Source of the DNA: Rhyacichthys aspro
Taxonomy: Eukaryota; Chordata; Actinopteri; Gobiiformes; Rhyacichthyidae
Length of the DNA: 64,000 bases
Assembly: GCA_036850595.1 (NCBI GenBank)
Contig: CM072163.1
Span: 13,478,639 to 13,542,638 of the forward strand
Direction of reading: 5' to 3'
Positions within the stretch are counted from its first letter, which is position 1, and every line of letters starts with the position of its first letter. Both the position numbers and the translations under genes were made by a program. Of this stretch, positions 1 through 9,028 are shown piece by piece. Under the pieces are notes generated by a model that saw only the letters and a program-made list of their open reading frames with translations, made no database searches and was not told the DNA's origin.

Positions 1-20
1 ACTCTCTCTGTCCTATGTAG

Positions 21-777
21 CCGTGAACACAGGAACATCCTTGGTGCTGTCCAGTCTGCTGTCAGTCCTGGTCTTTGCTGGGATGCAGATGTTCAGCAAA
101 CAGCTTGGTTCAACCGAGTGGCTGACCATCCTGGGAGGCTTTCTGGGTTCAGTTCTTTTCATCTGCTCCCTCACCGTATCCTTTGCACTTCTTTGTAAAT
201 CTTTAGGTTACTTAAAGAGTTTACGCAAATAATAATTTTCTAAGATGGTTTCTTTGTTATACATAAATAGAAGTTTTACAACATATAAGGGTATACTTTT
301 GGTAACATTTTGATACAGACTGTTTTTCCTAAACTCTATTAACAGGCATTTAATAACCTTGAAAATCTTGTCTTTGGAAAAGGATTCCAAGCCAAGATTT
401 TCCCAGAGAGTAAGTGACTTTTAGAGAATATTAATTAAAAATTTTGTGATTATTGTGACCATAAATGATCTTTGTAATTTTCCCTTCCACCAGTTTTGCT
501 CTGCTTGTGTCTGTCGCTGTTCGCCTCTGGTCTGGTTCACCGTGTTTGTGTCACCACATGGTAAACATAAATACTGGAAAACATTTAAAAATGGCATCGC
601 TTCAAGGTTTAGAGCAATATCTAATTTTCTGTTTGTGTTCATTTTTGTCTTTACAGCCTGATATTTTCCCTCTTTGCTTTGTACTACATCAACAAAGTGT
701 CTGCAGCCCTCTATCAAGCAGCTGTTCCCTCAGTAACTCCAGCAAAGGCAGCCAGCAAAGGCAAGAGGAAGAACTGA
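21..777 (+). CDS. krtcap2: Keratinocyte-associated protein 2 / oligosaccharyltransferase subunit KCP2, 5' end outside window
   Basis: KRTCAP2 (KCP2) is a small multi-pass ER membrane subunit of the STT3A-type oligosaccharyltransferase, which N-glycosylates nascent proteins. Coding exons seen: 21-175, 346-409, 494-560 and 657-777. All introns are GT-AG and phases agree throughout. The visible protein starts VNTGTSLVLSS and carries the family hallmarks GMQMFSKQL, STEWLTILGG, NNLENLVFGKGFQAK, HRVCVTTC and LYYINK, ending in a short basic tail GKRKN. The frame at position 21 needs four more bases (ATG plus G) from an upstream exon; with these the protein would be 136 aa, the usual family length. 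Hydrophobic segments are visible in the first, third and fourth exons. The first donor, GTATCC, is weak, but the phase and sequence leave no better one. The identification is based on recalled family sequence and is very secure. Confidence 0.95.
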
Positions 778-2064
778 CAAGCCCCGCTGGATCCCATCTG
801 CATTTAGCTTTGTCATAAAATTGTCACTACTTAGATCATTTCTGCAAAATGTGAACAGCAGTCCACATTCCATTGTCAACCTTCAAGACCTGTTTCAAAT
901 GGTTGCATTGAGATTGATTATTTGTTTATTTTTGAGCAATTTTTTTTCCATCCATTTTATAATTAAACTCGGAGAAACAATCTTTGTTTTTGTTGTGTTG
1001 AACACTAATGTCTCTACTCTCACAGACTGTGAGTTTAGTTTGGTGTGGCCATATTGTCAGAAGATGATAACAAGCAAAGCAGGTTCTATCAAACTCAGCA
1101 GTAGTTATATCAGTTTAGACTTTGAAAACATTAAACAAACTAAAGATAGTCAGTGGTGAATAGTTTTTTAATTCTCAAGGAAGTTTTTGGGGGATTGAGT
1201 ATTGATTTATATGAATGAAACCGAGAGATTTTCATAGCTACTAAGTAGAAAGTAACATATTAAGTAGGATATATTATTATTGTTTACTTTTTGGTGATGA
1301 ACATATTATGTAGATCAGTACAGGCACATATTTGTGGATAGCGTGGTGTTTGCTCATGGTTTTGGCAACATCCTCCTCGCCACTCCCTTATCCCTTCATC
1401 ACATTGGGCGTGTTACAGTACACTATAAAATCTTGGATAAACTTTGTCCGTGCCCCCTTCACTGGATTCTCGACAATTCTTTGTAGGCCTTTCTACTCTG
1501 CTTCCCTCTTGGTAAGTGGCTTATACGCATTTTTTTTCATGTCATGTCCTTCTGCTTATTCGGTTTGTGGCCAGATTATTTTGATATCTGGATGCAGTGG
1601 TTTGGGAAAGTTACCACTACAAGTTGGAACATTTTTGGTGCGTTACGCATAGTTTCCTCATCAGGCAAGCCCCAGCTGGAAGTGCGTTCACTTTTCCCCA
1701 GATTTCTCTCTTTGCTTTTTTTTTTTTTTTACTTAAAAAGGATAAAACTTTTAGGGAAACGCAACGGAAAGAAAAGGACATTTTACCGAGATAAGGATTT
1801 CAGTTTTGTGCCAGAAAATATCTAATGTGCAAAGAATGTGTTGGGCTTGCACATGCAGCCAACACCCACATTCCCATAAATAGGCTACATACGTTTAATG
1901 AAAGTTTAAAGCCCAGTGCTAGCTATATCCACGTGTTTACGCACAACCAACGGCAGTTTAAACACTCGTGTGCGTGCTGTATTTTGTTTACGTGACGAAT
2001 GTACTGTAACAACTGAAGGTAAAGTGTTGAAGCAGCAGTTCTCACGGGTCTTTTCTACTTTCAG
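778..2064. other. Intergenic: krtcap2 3' UTR and spacer before the S100 cluster
   Basis: AT-rich DNA. An ATTAAA-type signal near 962 could end the krtcap2 transcript. Open frames here (for example 1332-1652) have no recognisable domain, no codon bias and no splice context. A T-run lies at 1718-1731. The promoter and any non-coding leader exon of the first S100 gene should lie in the last few hundred bases, but I could not fix them: the only good donor-like site, near 2019, would leave an intron of about 46 bases. Confidence 0.5.
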
Positions 2065-2069
2065 CAACT

Positions 2070-2462
2070 ATGTCTGCAGGTCCAACTGCCTTGGAGCGAT
2101 GCATGGAGTCTCTCATTGAGATTTTCCATCGCTATGCAAAAGAGGACAACGATGGAACGACCTTAAGCAAAAAGGAATTCAAAAAACTTGTTGAGAACGA
2201 GCTGCCCAATTTCCTGAAAGTAAGAATTTGGATTATTGCTTTACACTTTGAACACTGCAGACATTTGTATCTCTCTGACTCTTTTTATTTAATGTTGTTT
2301 CAGGCCCAAAGGAATCCCAACCTGGTGGACAGCATGATAAAAGATCTGGACCAAAACAGAGACCAAAAGCTGGACTTTGAAGAATTTCTCTCACTTGTTA
2401 ATGGCCTTTCAATGGCTTGTGAAAAATGCTATAAATTGCATGAACAGAAGGGCAAGAAGTAA
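2070..2462 (+). CDS. S100-family EF-hand protein, S100A10-like (102 aa)
   Basis: S100 proteins are small EF-hand dimers that bind target proteins, usually under calcium control. Coding exons: 2070-2219 (50 codons) and 2304-2462 (52 codons plus stop), joined in phase 0 by a short GT-AG intron, the usual S100 arrangement. The N-terminal S100-type EF-hand covers about residues 8-46 (HRYAKEDNDGTTLSKKEF). The second EF-hand covers about residues 61-88, with loop DQNRDQKLDFEE. The stretches MIKDLDQ, SLVNGLSMAC and the tail EQKGKK resemble S100A10 (p11), the annexin A2 partner. Human S100A10 has lost calcium ligands in its loops; here most acidic positions remain, although the usual loop glycine is Gln. 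An acceptor AG lies at 2063-2064, six bases before the ATG. It is the first of three tandem S100 genes. Orthology within the family is not settled from sequence alone, so no symbol is given. Confidence 0.9.
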   Translation: MSAGPTALERCMESLIEIFHRYAKEDNDGTTLSKKEFKKLVENELPNFLKVRIWIIALHFEHCRHLYLSDSFYLMLFQAQRNPNLVDSMIKDLDQNRDQKLDFEEFLSLVNGLSMACEKCYKLHEQKGKK

Positions 2463-4082
2463 AATAGTAGAATATGATGAGAACACTGTACAACGTTTGA
2501 TGCACATTTGTGTGATAAACTTATAAAAGAAGTAAAACATGTTTCTGGTTTTATTTAAAATGTACTTATTGTTAGAAGGAAACAGTAAAATCACAGTCTA
2601 TATATGACTTGATATGCAGGGCTGTAGATTTAAGACAGAAAATAGTGCAGAGTCGACATCTGATGCACATTATGAGGCCCATAAATCTGGAGTTGAATGT
2701 GCTGGAATTGAATGTGCTGGTATCATGTGTGTATGGGCCAAAGCTTTAATAGAAACAGAGCTGCTATAACACAAAAGGCTGTATTAGAAGCCAAGGGTCA
2801 TAAAACACTCCTGATGCCAGATAACCATGTGCTTACATTTTATTAAAAGCACCAGAATGATCTTACATAATGCTAATCTATCATCCAAACTGCTTAGGTA
2901 AAATGCAACTGATTAAATGAGAAAGATATGAGAGGGGCGTTTGAGAAAGATGCATTGACTTACATTCCTCACTAGATGGCACTAAAACCTCATCAGTCCA
3001 TCTACTTTCTTCTCTTTCTTCTTTCATTTGAAGATACTGCAGCCAGGGCAGACATTTATTAAGAAACTGCAACAAATATCATCAGTTTGAGCAACACAAA
3101 GGGACCAGAAAGTTGAAAAGTAGCTCACAAAAAATGTCATACCTAACTGGGGAGTTGGCGTCTGTGTTTTAAAGTAACTCTTCATTTGACATGACAGCTT
3201 GACAAGACATAGGTGGAACTACTTACTTTGGTCTTATTCTTGTTTTATTTTTAAAAGTGAGTCACCACTGAGACTCCTTTCCTTTGTTTTGTTACATTCC
3301 GACTTTGTTATTGGCATAATACCTGATCGTTACAAATATATGTGCACAATGTGGCTGTAACAGAGCTCTTAAACTCACCCAGTAGCTTTTACCCCACAGG
3401 CAGCGTGGAGGGATAAACGTTTTGTAGTGAGCACAACACAATCTCCCCCCTATTTTCTTTTTCGGTCCCCTGCAAAGAGAATCTGATAGTGTCCAATAAG
3501 CGAAAGTGTCTAGTTTAAAAGACTTGGCAGGGGAGAGGAGAAGGAAAGAGGAGAAGAAAATTATAGTTGAGTGGATCTTGAGTTACAGAAGAAGGGGATT
3601 GAATGAGAACCCATCAAGGAACTTAAACATGTGCAAAGAGCTAAGATTGGAAGATAAGACAGTAATAACCACTAAATTTAGAAAAAAATCTCCCAACACA
3701 AAGCCACCCAGCAATGCAGTATAAATATAAAAATGTTATGAATGAGGACTTTCTTTGCTGCTGTTTGCATTTACAATTCCCACCATATTAGAAAAACACG
3801 CCCCTTGACTGTAGTTTTCCATTTCCCGATGTTACTTAGCCACAGTACTTCCCTGCTCTCTGCATCTAATCCGTGAAATAAGAAAGTTCCCAGTATTCAA
3901 AACAATTCCTTTACAAAAACACTGATGAATGACTGAATGAATCTTTAATTTGGTACTATTTACAGCATTGAGACAGAGCTGGCTAAATGACTCGAGGGAG
4001 GAGTGGGGCACATTTTCCGAGCATGAATCAGTGCTGCTGGTGTGTGTATTCAGTTTGTGTGTGTGTGTTTGTGTGTCTGGTC
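2463..4082. other. Intergenic between first and second S100 genes
   Basis: Spacer of about 1.6 kb. Positions 2690-2721 hold two adjacent, nearly identical copies of a unit containing TTGAATGTGCTGG. A GT-rich stretch lies at about 4035-4078, just before the next promoter. No open frame here looks like a gene. The S100 mRNA downstream of 2462 has no clear AATAAA close to its stop codon. Confidence 0.5.
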
Positions 4083-4169
4083 TTTAAGAAGAGGCTTTTC
4101 CGTCATTCTGAGAGCAGTCACCCCTGAGACGAGCTGGGACAAACTTCACCTGGTTTACAAAAGTACAAG
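4083..4169 (+). promoter_or_regulatory. Probable core promoter and non-coding leader exon of the second S100 gene
   Basis: A TATA-like TTTAAGAAG lies at 4083-4091. The following sequence ends at 4169 in a strong donor (ACAAG|GTGAGT), and the acceptor at 4318-4319 sits directly before the ATG exon. Most S100 genes have such a non-coding first exon. The transcription start is inferred to be about 30 bases after the TATA-like box; it was not observed directly. The same nine-base motif occurs in the same place before the third S100 gene. Confidence 0.55.
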
Positions 4170-4320
4170 GTGAGTAACAAGACAAGAAGAAATACTCAAC
4201 GTGTACCGCTGCAAACTTGACTCAACGTGTTTCTGTTTAGTTTCTGTTTTTTTGCTCTTGTGCAGCAACGGTCATGTTTGAGTTACAGCCACAAATAACT
4301 CACTGTTTTGTAATTCCAGC

Positions 4321-4726
4321 ATGTCTCGTCTGGAGCAAATCATCACCTCCATGGTTGACATCTTTCTGGAGTACGCTGAGGACGAGGGCCGGAAGAAACA
4401 ATTAAACAAAGAGGAGCTGAGGAAATTCCTGGAGAAAGAAATCCAAAGTGAACAGTTAAAAGTAAGGAAGTCAATTCTAATTTGACACTGACAGATTCTT
4501 ACACTTTTTATTCACCATTTCCTCCTGCCTGTGTGTTCTCCAGCAAAGAATCAGTGCAGAGGCCATCGAGGAGGCCATGGAGATGATAGACAAGAACCAC
4601 GATGGAGAAATTAACTTCAGGGAGTTCTGTCGGTGTGTGTCTGTCCTAGCCAAATGCTATTTCCAGGATAAGATAGGCAAGGGAGGAAAGAAAGGCAAAG
4701 GGAAAGAAGATCATGATGAAGACTAA
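4321..4726 (+). CDS. S100-family EF-hand protein with charged C-terminal tail (107 aa)
   Basis: Coding exons: 4321-4461 (47 codons) and 4544-4726 (60 codons plus stop), phase 0, GT-AG. The ATG is the second base of its exon, after acceptor AG at 4318-4319. The N-terminal pseudo-EF-hand (about residues 15-40, YAEDEGRKKQLNKEELRKFL) has the usual spacing. The second EF-hand loop, DKNHDGEINFRE (about residues 63-74), has every canonical calcium ligand and the central glycine, so calcium binding is likely. After helix IV (LAKCYF) comes a low-complexity tail: lysine/glycine-rich, then acidic (about residues 91-107). This makes the protein longer than most S100s. A polyadenylation signal follows at 4853. 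The family assignment is secure. The subtype is not recognised, so no symbol is given. Confidence 0.9.
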
Positions 4727-4852
4727 AGAAGATGGTGCAATGATACAGAAGAAGTCAGACTTGTTACCAGGTTGTATTTTGCACATTGTTTGCTTTATCC
4801 TGTCTATTGAGCTCTGGATCGAGTGTCGGTTCAGTGCTAAATGTGGAAAAAT

Positions 4853-4858
4853 AATAAA
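4853..4858 (+). terminator. Polyadenylation signal AATAAA of the second S100 gene
   Basis: AATAAA lies 127 bases after the stop codon and is followed by a GT-rich stretch (about 4866-4882), the usual downstream element. Confidence 0.7.
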
Positions 4859-6648
4859 TATATAGTGTGGTCAAGTGTTGTGTCTGTCAGTGCTTTGAAA
4901 GAAAAAGCTATTATCTATTTTCTTCTTCATTATTGTTCTAAAAATAATCTTAAAGTTTCAGGTATAAGTAGACATCTTATGTGTATTACATGATTAGTTA
5001 GTCATTCTAACTATAATAACACAATGGACAGTGGCAATAAATATGTGAAGAAACCATCAAAATGCTACCAATCTTGTTTAAATGTTATAATGAAAAGTGC
5101 AGTTAATAACATTAGATCAATTATGTTTGAAGTGAAGAGATACAAAAACAGCCCTAATCAGAAAATGGGGGCCATATCAATCTTTATCTGTTTTGCTGAT
5201 ACCATTATCATAGTTGGTCACTATTATAACCTTCAATAGCTTTTATCTGTAGTTGTTAGGCAAGTCAACACTGTCTGAGACTGTATGTCACTGCTCAAAG
5301 AAAAGGACACTTGCTATATGCAGAATATTTTAGATTTTTACAACCACAAACTATGTCTTTGTGAATGTACATAATGTGAACACTGCAGGAGTGTTTACCC
5401 TGTTGCACAACCTGTTTGGACTTGAACTTGTTTATACTGAACTGGTAAATCATGCACTGTAACTGCGACGTGAGAGCACTTTTACATTTTCTCCACCAGG
5501 AGGAGCCTTAACGCCTTTTTTTCTCTCTCAATCTTTTTGTCAACTAATGGATATTGTCTTTTCATTTGTGTGTGGAATACGCCTCTTGACACACACTTAC
5601 ACTATTATAACATCTAAGTCTCTATTATATAACAACATAGTTAATTTACAATATTAATTACAGCATGTGTCATTCATTACTACAGATTACAGCTTGGACT
5701 GCCATATAAAAACTGGATGAACAATAATGTAATCACGAGACTTTCTCTCATTCATTCTATTGAGTAATTATGTGTCTTTTGTATAATGGCAGAGAATGAG
5801 GTATGGCTAAAAGAAAATACTGAATAAAAACATATGTAAAACAATAAGCTTTTAGCAATATCAAAAAGAACAGAAAAATCATTTCTAAGTAAAAGGCATT
5901 GGTAACACTGTCCACTAATGTTATGTTGTATCCTGTCTCAATCATATCATCAATCTGAAATCTAATCCTACTTTAATTCCTGGGATTATTCTTATTTCTT
6001 TCTGTAGAGGAGCAAATTCCACAAACACAGACAATTATTCCTTGGTACAACTTACTCACTAAAGTAGCCTTAGCAACCAAACAGTCAACTGGTTATTCAG
6101 GGTGATAGGTGTTGTATGACAATAGCCAAAAGCTACATAGCGGGTCATTAACTGATTGTGCCTACCAGCTCTGTACTGCAGCATTTACCAAAATCAAATT
6201 CAGTTTGTTGCATGTATCTTACCAATTCAAAGTCTAATATTCATTTAACTGTAGTCTTTTCAATTTATAAATAAAATAAAATGAAAAGAAAGAAAAGGAA
6301 AGCTAGTATAGCAGTAATCCTCTTTTTGACAATGGTAAGGACACAATGGAAACTACGCACAAAGAGTTGTGTATGGAGTTACTGTGAATGTTGTTAATGC
6401 TGCATCTCAGATTACACTGTGCCCTACACTAAGTCTTCAGGTGGCTTCAACAAATATGTAATTTTAAAGCAAAATAGGAGATTTACTGTGCATGTGATTT
6501 CTTGAGTCTTGGATTAGATGTATGGAAAATACAAGGCAGACTACTCTATAATCTAGATTACTGTGATTTTACCAGATGCAAAAAGGGCAGAATAAAGGAA
6601 GAGGGGAAAACCATGAAGGGAGGCTGCTTCAAAGGGTGTGACTGTCTA
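4859..6648. other. Intergenic between second and third S100 genes
   Basis: About 1.8 kb of AT-rich spacer without a supportable gene. The short open frames at 5024-5239 and 5757-5945 show no domain or splice context. No clear transposon ends or long repeats were seen. Confidence 0.5.
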
Positions 6649-6718
6649 TTTAAGAAGGTCTGTGTTCATCCGCTCTTCATAAATCCTCTGCCACCACTAC
6701 AAACTGTTGAGCAGGACG
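6649..6718 (+). promoter_or_regulatory. Probable core promoter and non-coding leader exon of the third S100 gene
   Basis: TTTAAGAAG at 6649-6657 (within CTATTTAAGAAG) matches the TATA-like box of the preceding S100 gene. A leader ends at 6718 with donor CGGTAAGT-type sequence (GT at 6719), and the partner acceptor is at 6958-6959. The start site itself is inferred. Confidence 0.55.
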
Positions 6719-6964
6719 GTAAGTACAATAATAATGATGCAAACTGATAGTAAAGGAACTTTTTTAGGAGTTTTTGAAATAGCATAGTAAAGAAATCTGC
6801 AGAGACTGTATAACTTTTATCTATGTAAGCCATTTATTTCAACTTTTACCCTCTAGGTGTATCTAAAATGGTGCTAGTGTATAAAGCAGGATGTAAATCA
6901 CAGTAATTTAAGGGAGAAAATACTACATTAGTTACTTACAGCTTATATCTTTGTGGCAGCCATC

Positions 6965-7283
6965 ATGTCAAAACTCATCCAGGGAATGGAACTGATCAGG
7001 GAAACCTTCTTCAAATACTCAGAAGGCCAACCCACAATGACCAAGACCCAGGTTGTTCAACTGCTTCGCAAAGAGATGCTGGGAGATGTGGTAAGTACAA
7101 AGTGTAACAAGAGTGAAATGTTAAGATTATGGGTGTAAACTCAACACGCTCTGTTTTTGGTTTATTCAGAACAACGCTGAAGCCGAAAAGCTGTTTGAAT
7201 TGCTGGATAATGATGGAAGCGGCACGGTCGATTTCAAAGAGTTTGTCACTTTTGTCACAGCCGTCTCTTTGCTGTCCTGTTGA
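6965..7283 (+). CDS. Short S100-family EF-hand protein (79 aa)
   Basis: Coding exons: 6965-7090 (42 codons) and 7170-7283 (37 codons plus stop), phase 0, GT-AG. The ATG follows an acceptor at 6958-6959; an in-frame GTG upstream of it is intronic. Residues 1-42 form a shortened N-terminal S100 hand (FFKYSEGQPTMTKTQ), with fewer loop residues than the 14-residue S100 loop. Residues 52-65 form a canonical second EF-hand, DNDGSGTVDFKE, with all ligands present. The chain stops soon after helix IV (AVSLLSC), so there is no C-terminal extension; at 79 aa it is shorter than the usual 90-100. Calcium binding is likely at the second site only. AATAAA follows 47 bases after the stop. Family assignment is secure; subtype is unknown. 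Confidence 0.88.
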
Positions 7284-7329
7284 GATTCTACATGTGAATC
7301 TGAATGTTGGCCATTACTATGTAAACCCC

Positions 7330-7335
7330 AATAAA
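7330..7335 (+). terminator. Polyadenylation signal AATAAA of the third S100 gene
   Basis: AATAAA lies 47 bases after the stop codon and is followed by GTTGG/GTTGTTTT-rich sequence. Confidence 0.75.
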
Positions 7336-8006
7336 CGTTGGAACACGTTGGTGTTGTTTTCTATGGAAGAAAAAAAAAAGAAAAGTACATTCACATCACC
7401 ACACACAGATTAAAGCTCAAATGATTTTGCCCACCAGCACTGCTTTTAAAGGAATTAAATCCAGGTAAAGATATTATCACTATGACATTTCATCACCTGT
7501 GGTCTTTCTATCTCATAATCTTCTCTTAATTTATTATTTATTTACTGCTTGTTGAAAGAAGTTCCTCGGCTAAACAGGTTTTAAAAGTCTAAACAGATCA
7601 GCTTCATTCCAGCAGAGAAAAACACAATTCTCAACCTGACTCCTGACACCACTTGACTAATGAAGAATGAGGTAGTGCCTCCTCAGCTGTAAAAAATCAA
7701 CAGCAAATAAATGAAGTGCTTGATTACAACTTTTTGCACTGTTTGGGCTTTTAACATTGTGCAAGAAAAAAATAAATGGAAAAAAGTGTCCATGATACAT
7801 TTGTGTACGTTTGTCCTTACCTCAAAGCGGGAGCGAAGCAGGTGTATCGGACTCTACATACTGTATAAGCTCTACAGGTTTTCTGTCTCTTTACGTCACC
7901 TCTGCCATTGTCTAAATCATCCTGAAATCTGATAACTTTGGTGAGTATCTAGTCCCATTTTTTATATGGTAGCGTAATGTAATAGATACATACCATTTGA
8001 GCCATC
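7336..8006. other. Intergenic, no gene seen
   Basis: AT-rich spacer downstream of the third S100 gene. Nothing recognisable was found apart from short A-runs. Confidence 0.45.
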
Positions 8007-8132
8007 ATGTCAACTGTAGTGACGATCCCAATCCAAGACGAGAAAGCTGCAACAGACACAGAAAAGAAAGGAGACTCATCCTGAACAAGAAGTTAAAGAA
8101 ATTATTAAAAAAAACAAACTATTCATGGATGA
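8007..8132 (+). pseudogene. Probable relic of a fourth S100 gene (first coding exon, disrupted)
   Basis: The start context CCATCATGTCA is identical to that of the third S100 gene. An open stretch of 25 codons ends in GDSS followed by TGA. In a shifted frame the next bases read LNKK-LKKLLKK, which matches the loop-exit and helix II pattern of S100 proteins (compare LNKEELRKFL in the second gene). A GTAAGT donor follows at 8133. From ATG to donor the exon is 126 bases, exactly the length of the same exon in the third gene. At least one frameshift and a stop break it, and no second EF-hand exon was found downstream. The reading as a decayed tandem paralog is inference. Confidence 0.45.
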
Positions 8133-8140
8133 GTAAGTAA

Positions 8141-9028
8141 GTTATAAGGTACTAGGCTACAACAATATGCCTACAGTCTGCCTAACCCCTTTTAATAGAA
8201 GGATGTAGAGAAGTACATTATGTTTTTTGTTTTTGTTTTACCATGACTAAATCAAAAGCCTAAACATTACATATAAGGAATTTATTATAGGCAACTGGGG
8301 GGACTCTGTATGCCTATGTGCTTGAAAAAGTGCATGAAGAACAGATGTGTCATTTGGTTTATGGAGTAAAGGTATGGAATTCTCTGTTGTACTAGTATTA
8401 CTATGTTTAAGAAAATGTTAAAAATGAATGAAAGAATTAGGGTTACATATATGTAAGACAGGAGAATATATGAGGTTTAAACTTTTGGTGACAGGGGAGG
8501 GGTATGGGCTAATGATTGGTTGATTATTGGTAATTTTTATTTTCAAATGATATGGCTAAAAAAGGGACAGGTTATATAAGACTGATCTTCTTACTGTTCC
8601 TTTTTTGTTCATTATGATTGGGATGCTGTCTGCTTTGGTTTATTTGTTGTTTGCTTGTTTTGACGTTTTTGTTTATTGTTGTGTTTTGTGACAATAAATA
8701 AATAAATGTGACAGGACCAAAAATCCTCAATTTTATTTTATTTATTTTTTCTACACAAACAGAAGATGCAATATCCCTTACTTTTTTCTTTTTTTTAATG
8801 TATTTTTCGTCGGTGCCTATAATTAGTGTCGCCTATAGCGCAGCCCATTGGACCGCGGATGGCTAGTTGTTATGGGGCGGTCTCGGAAATGTTCGGAAAC
8901 ACTCGGGTTGTTTCGTTTCCTCTCCACCAGTTAGCTAGCTGTGTTGATTAGCCTGTTACTTGGAGCTCATCTCCGAGGGACATTAAACGTTACCTAAGCC
9001 CGAGTGGATGGTAAAATAGCGCTGAAAC
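8141..9028. other. Intergenic and snx27 promoter region
   Basis: At 8600-8710 a T/G-rich stretch ends in GACAATAAATAAATAAAT-type repeats, resembling the 3' tail of a non-LTR retroelement; no reverse transcriptase coding was recognised upstream of it, so this is only a possibility. From about 8820 the composition becomes more GC-rich (an inverted CCAAT box as CCCATTGG near 8845; CGCGG), as expected of a housekeeping promoter for snx27. The 5' UTR appears to be continuous with the ATG at 9029. Confidence 0.45.

Noticed and set aside
1332..1652. Open frame of about 106 codons upstream of the S100 cluster
   Set aside because: Hydrophobic, T-rich composition without domain or splice context.
2008..2064. 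Leader intron of the first S100 gene using donor at 2019
   Set aside because: The intron would be about 46 bases, too short to splice reliably.
8600..8710. Possible 3' tail of a non-LTR retrotransposon
   Set aside because: Only the T/G-rich region and AATAAAT repeats fit; no coding remnant or target duplication could be seen.
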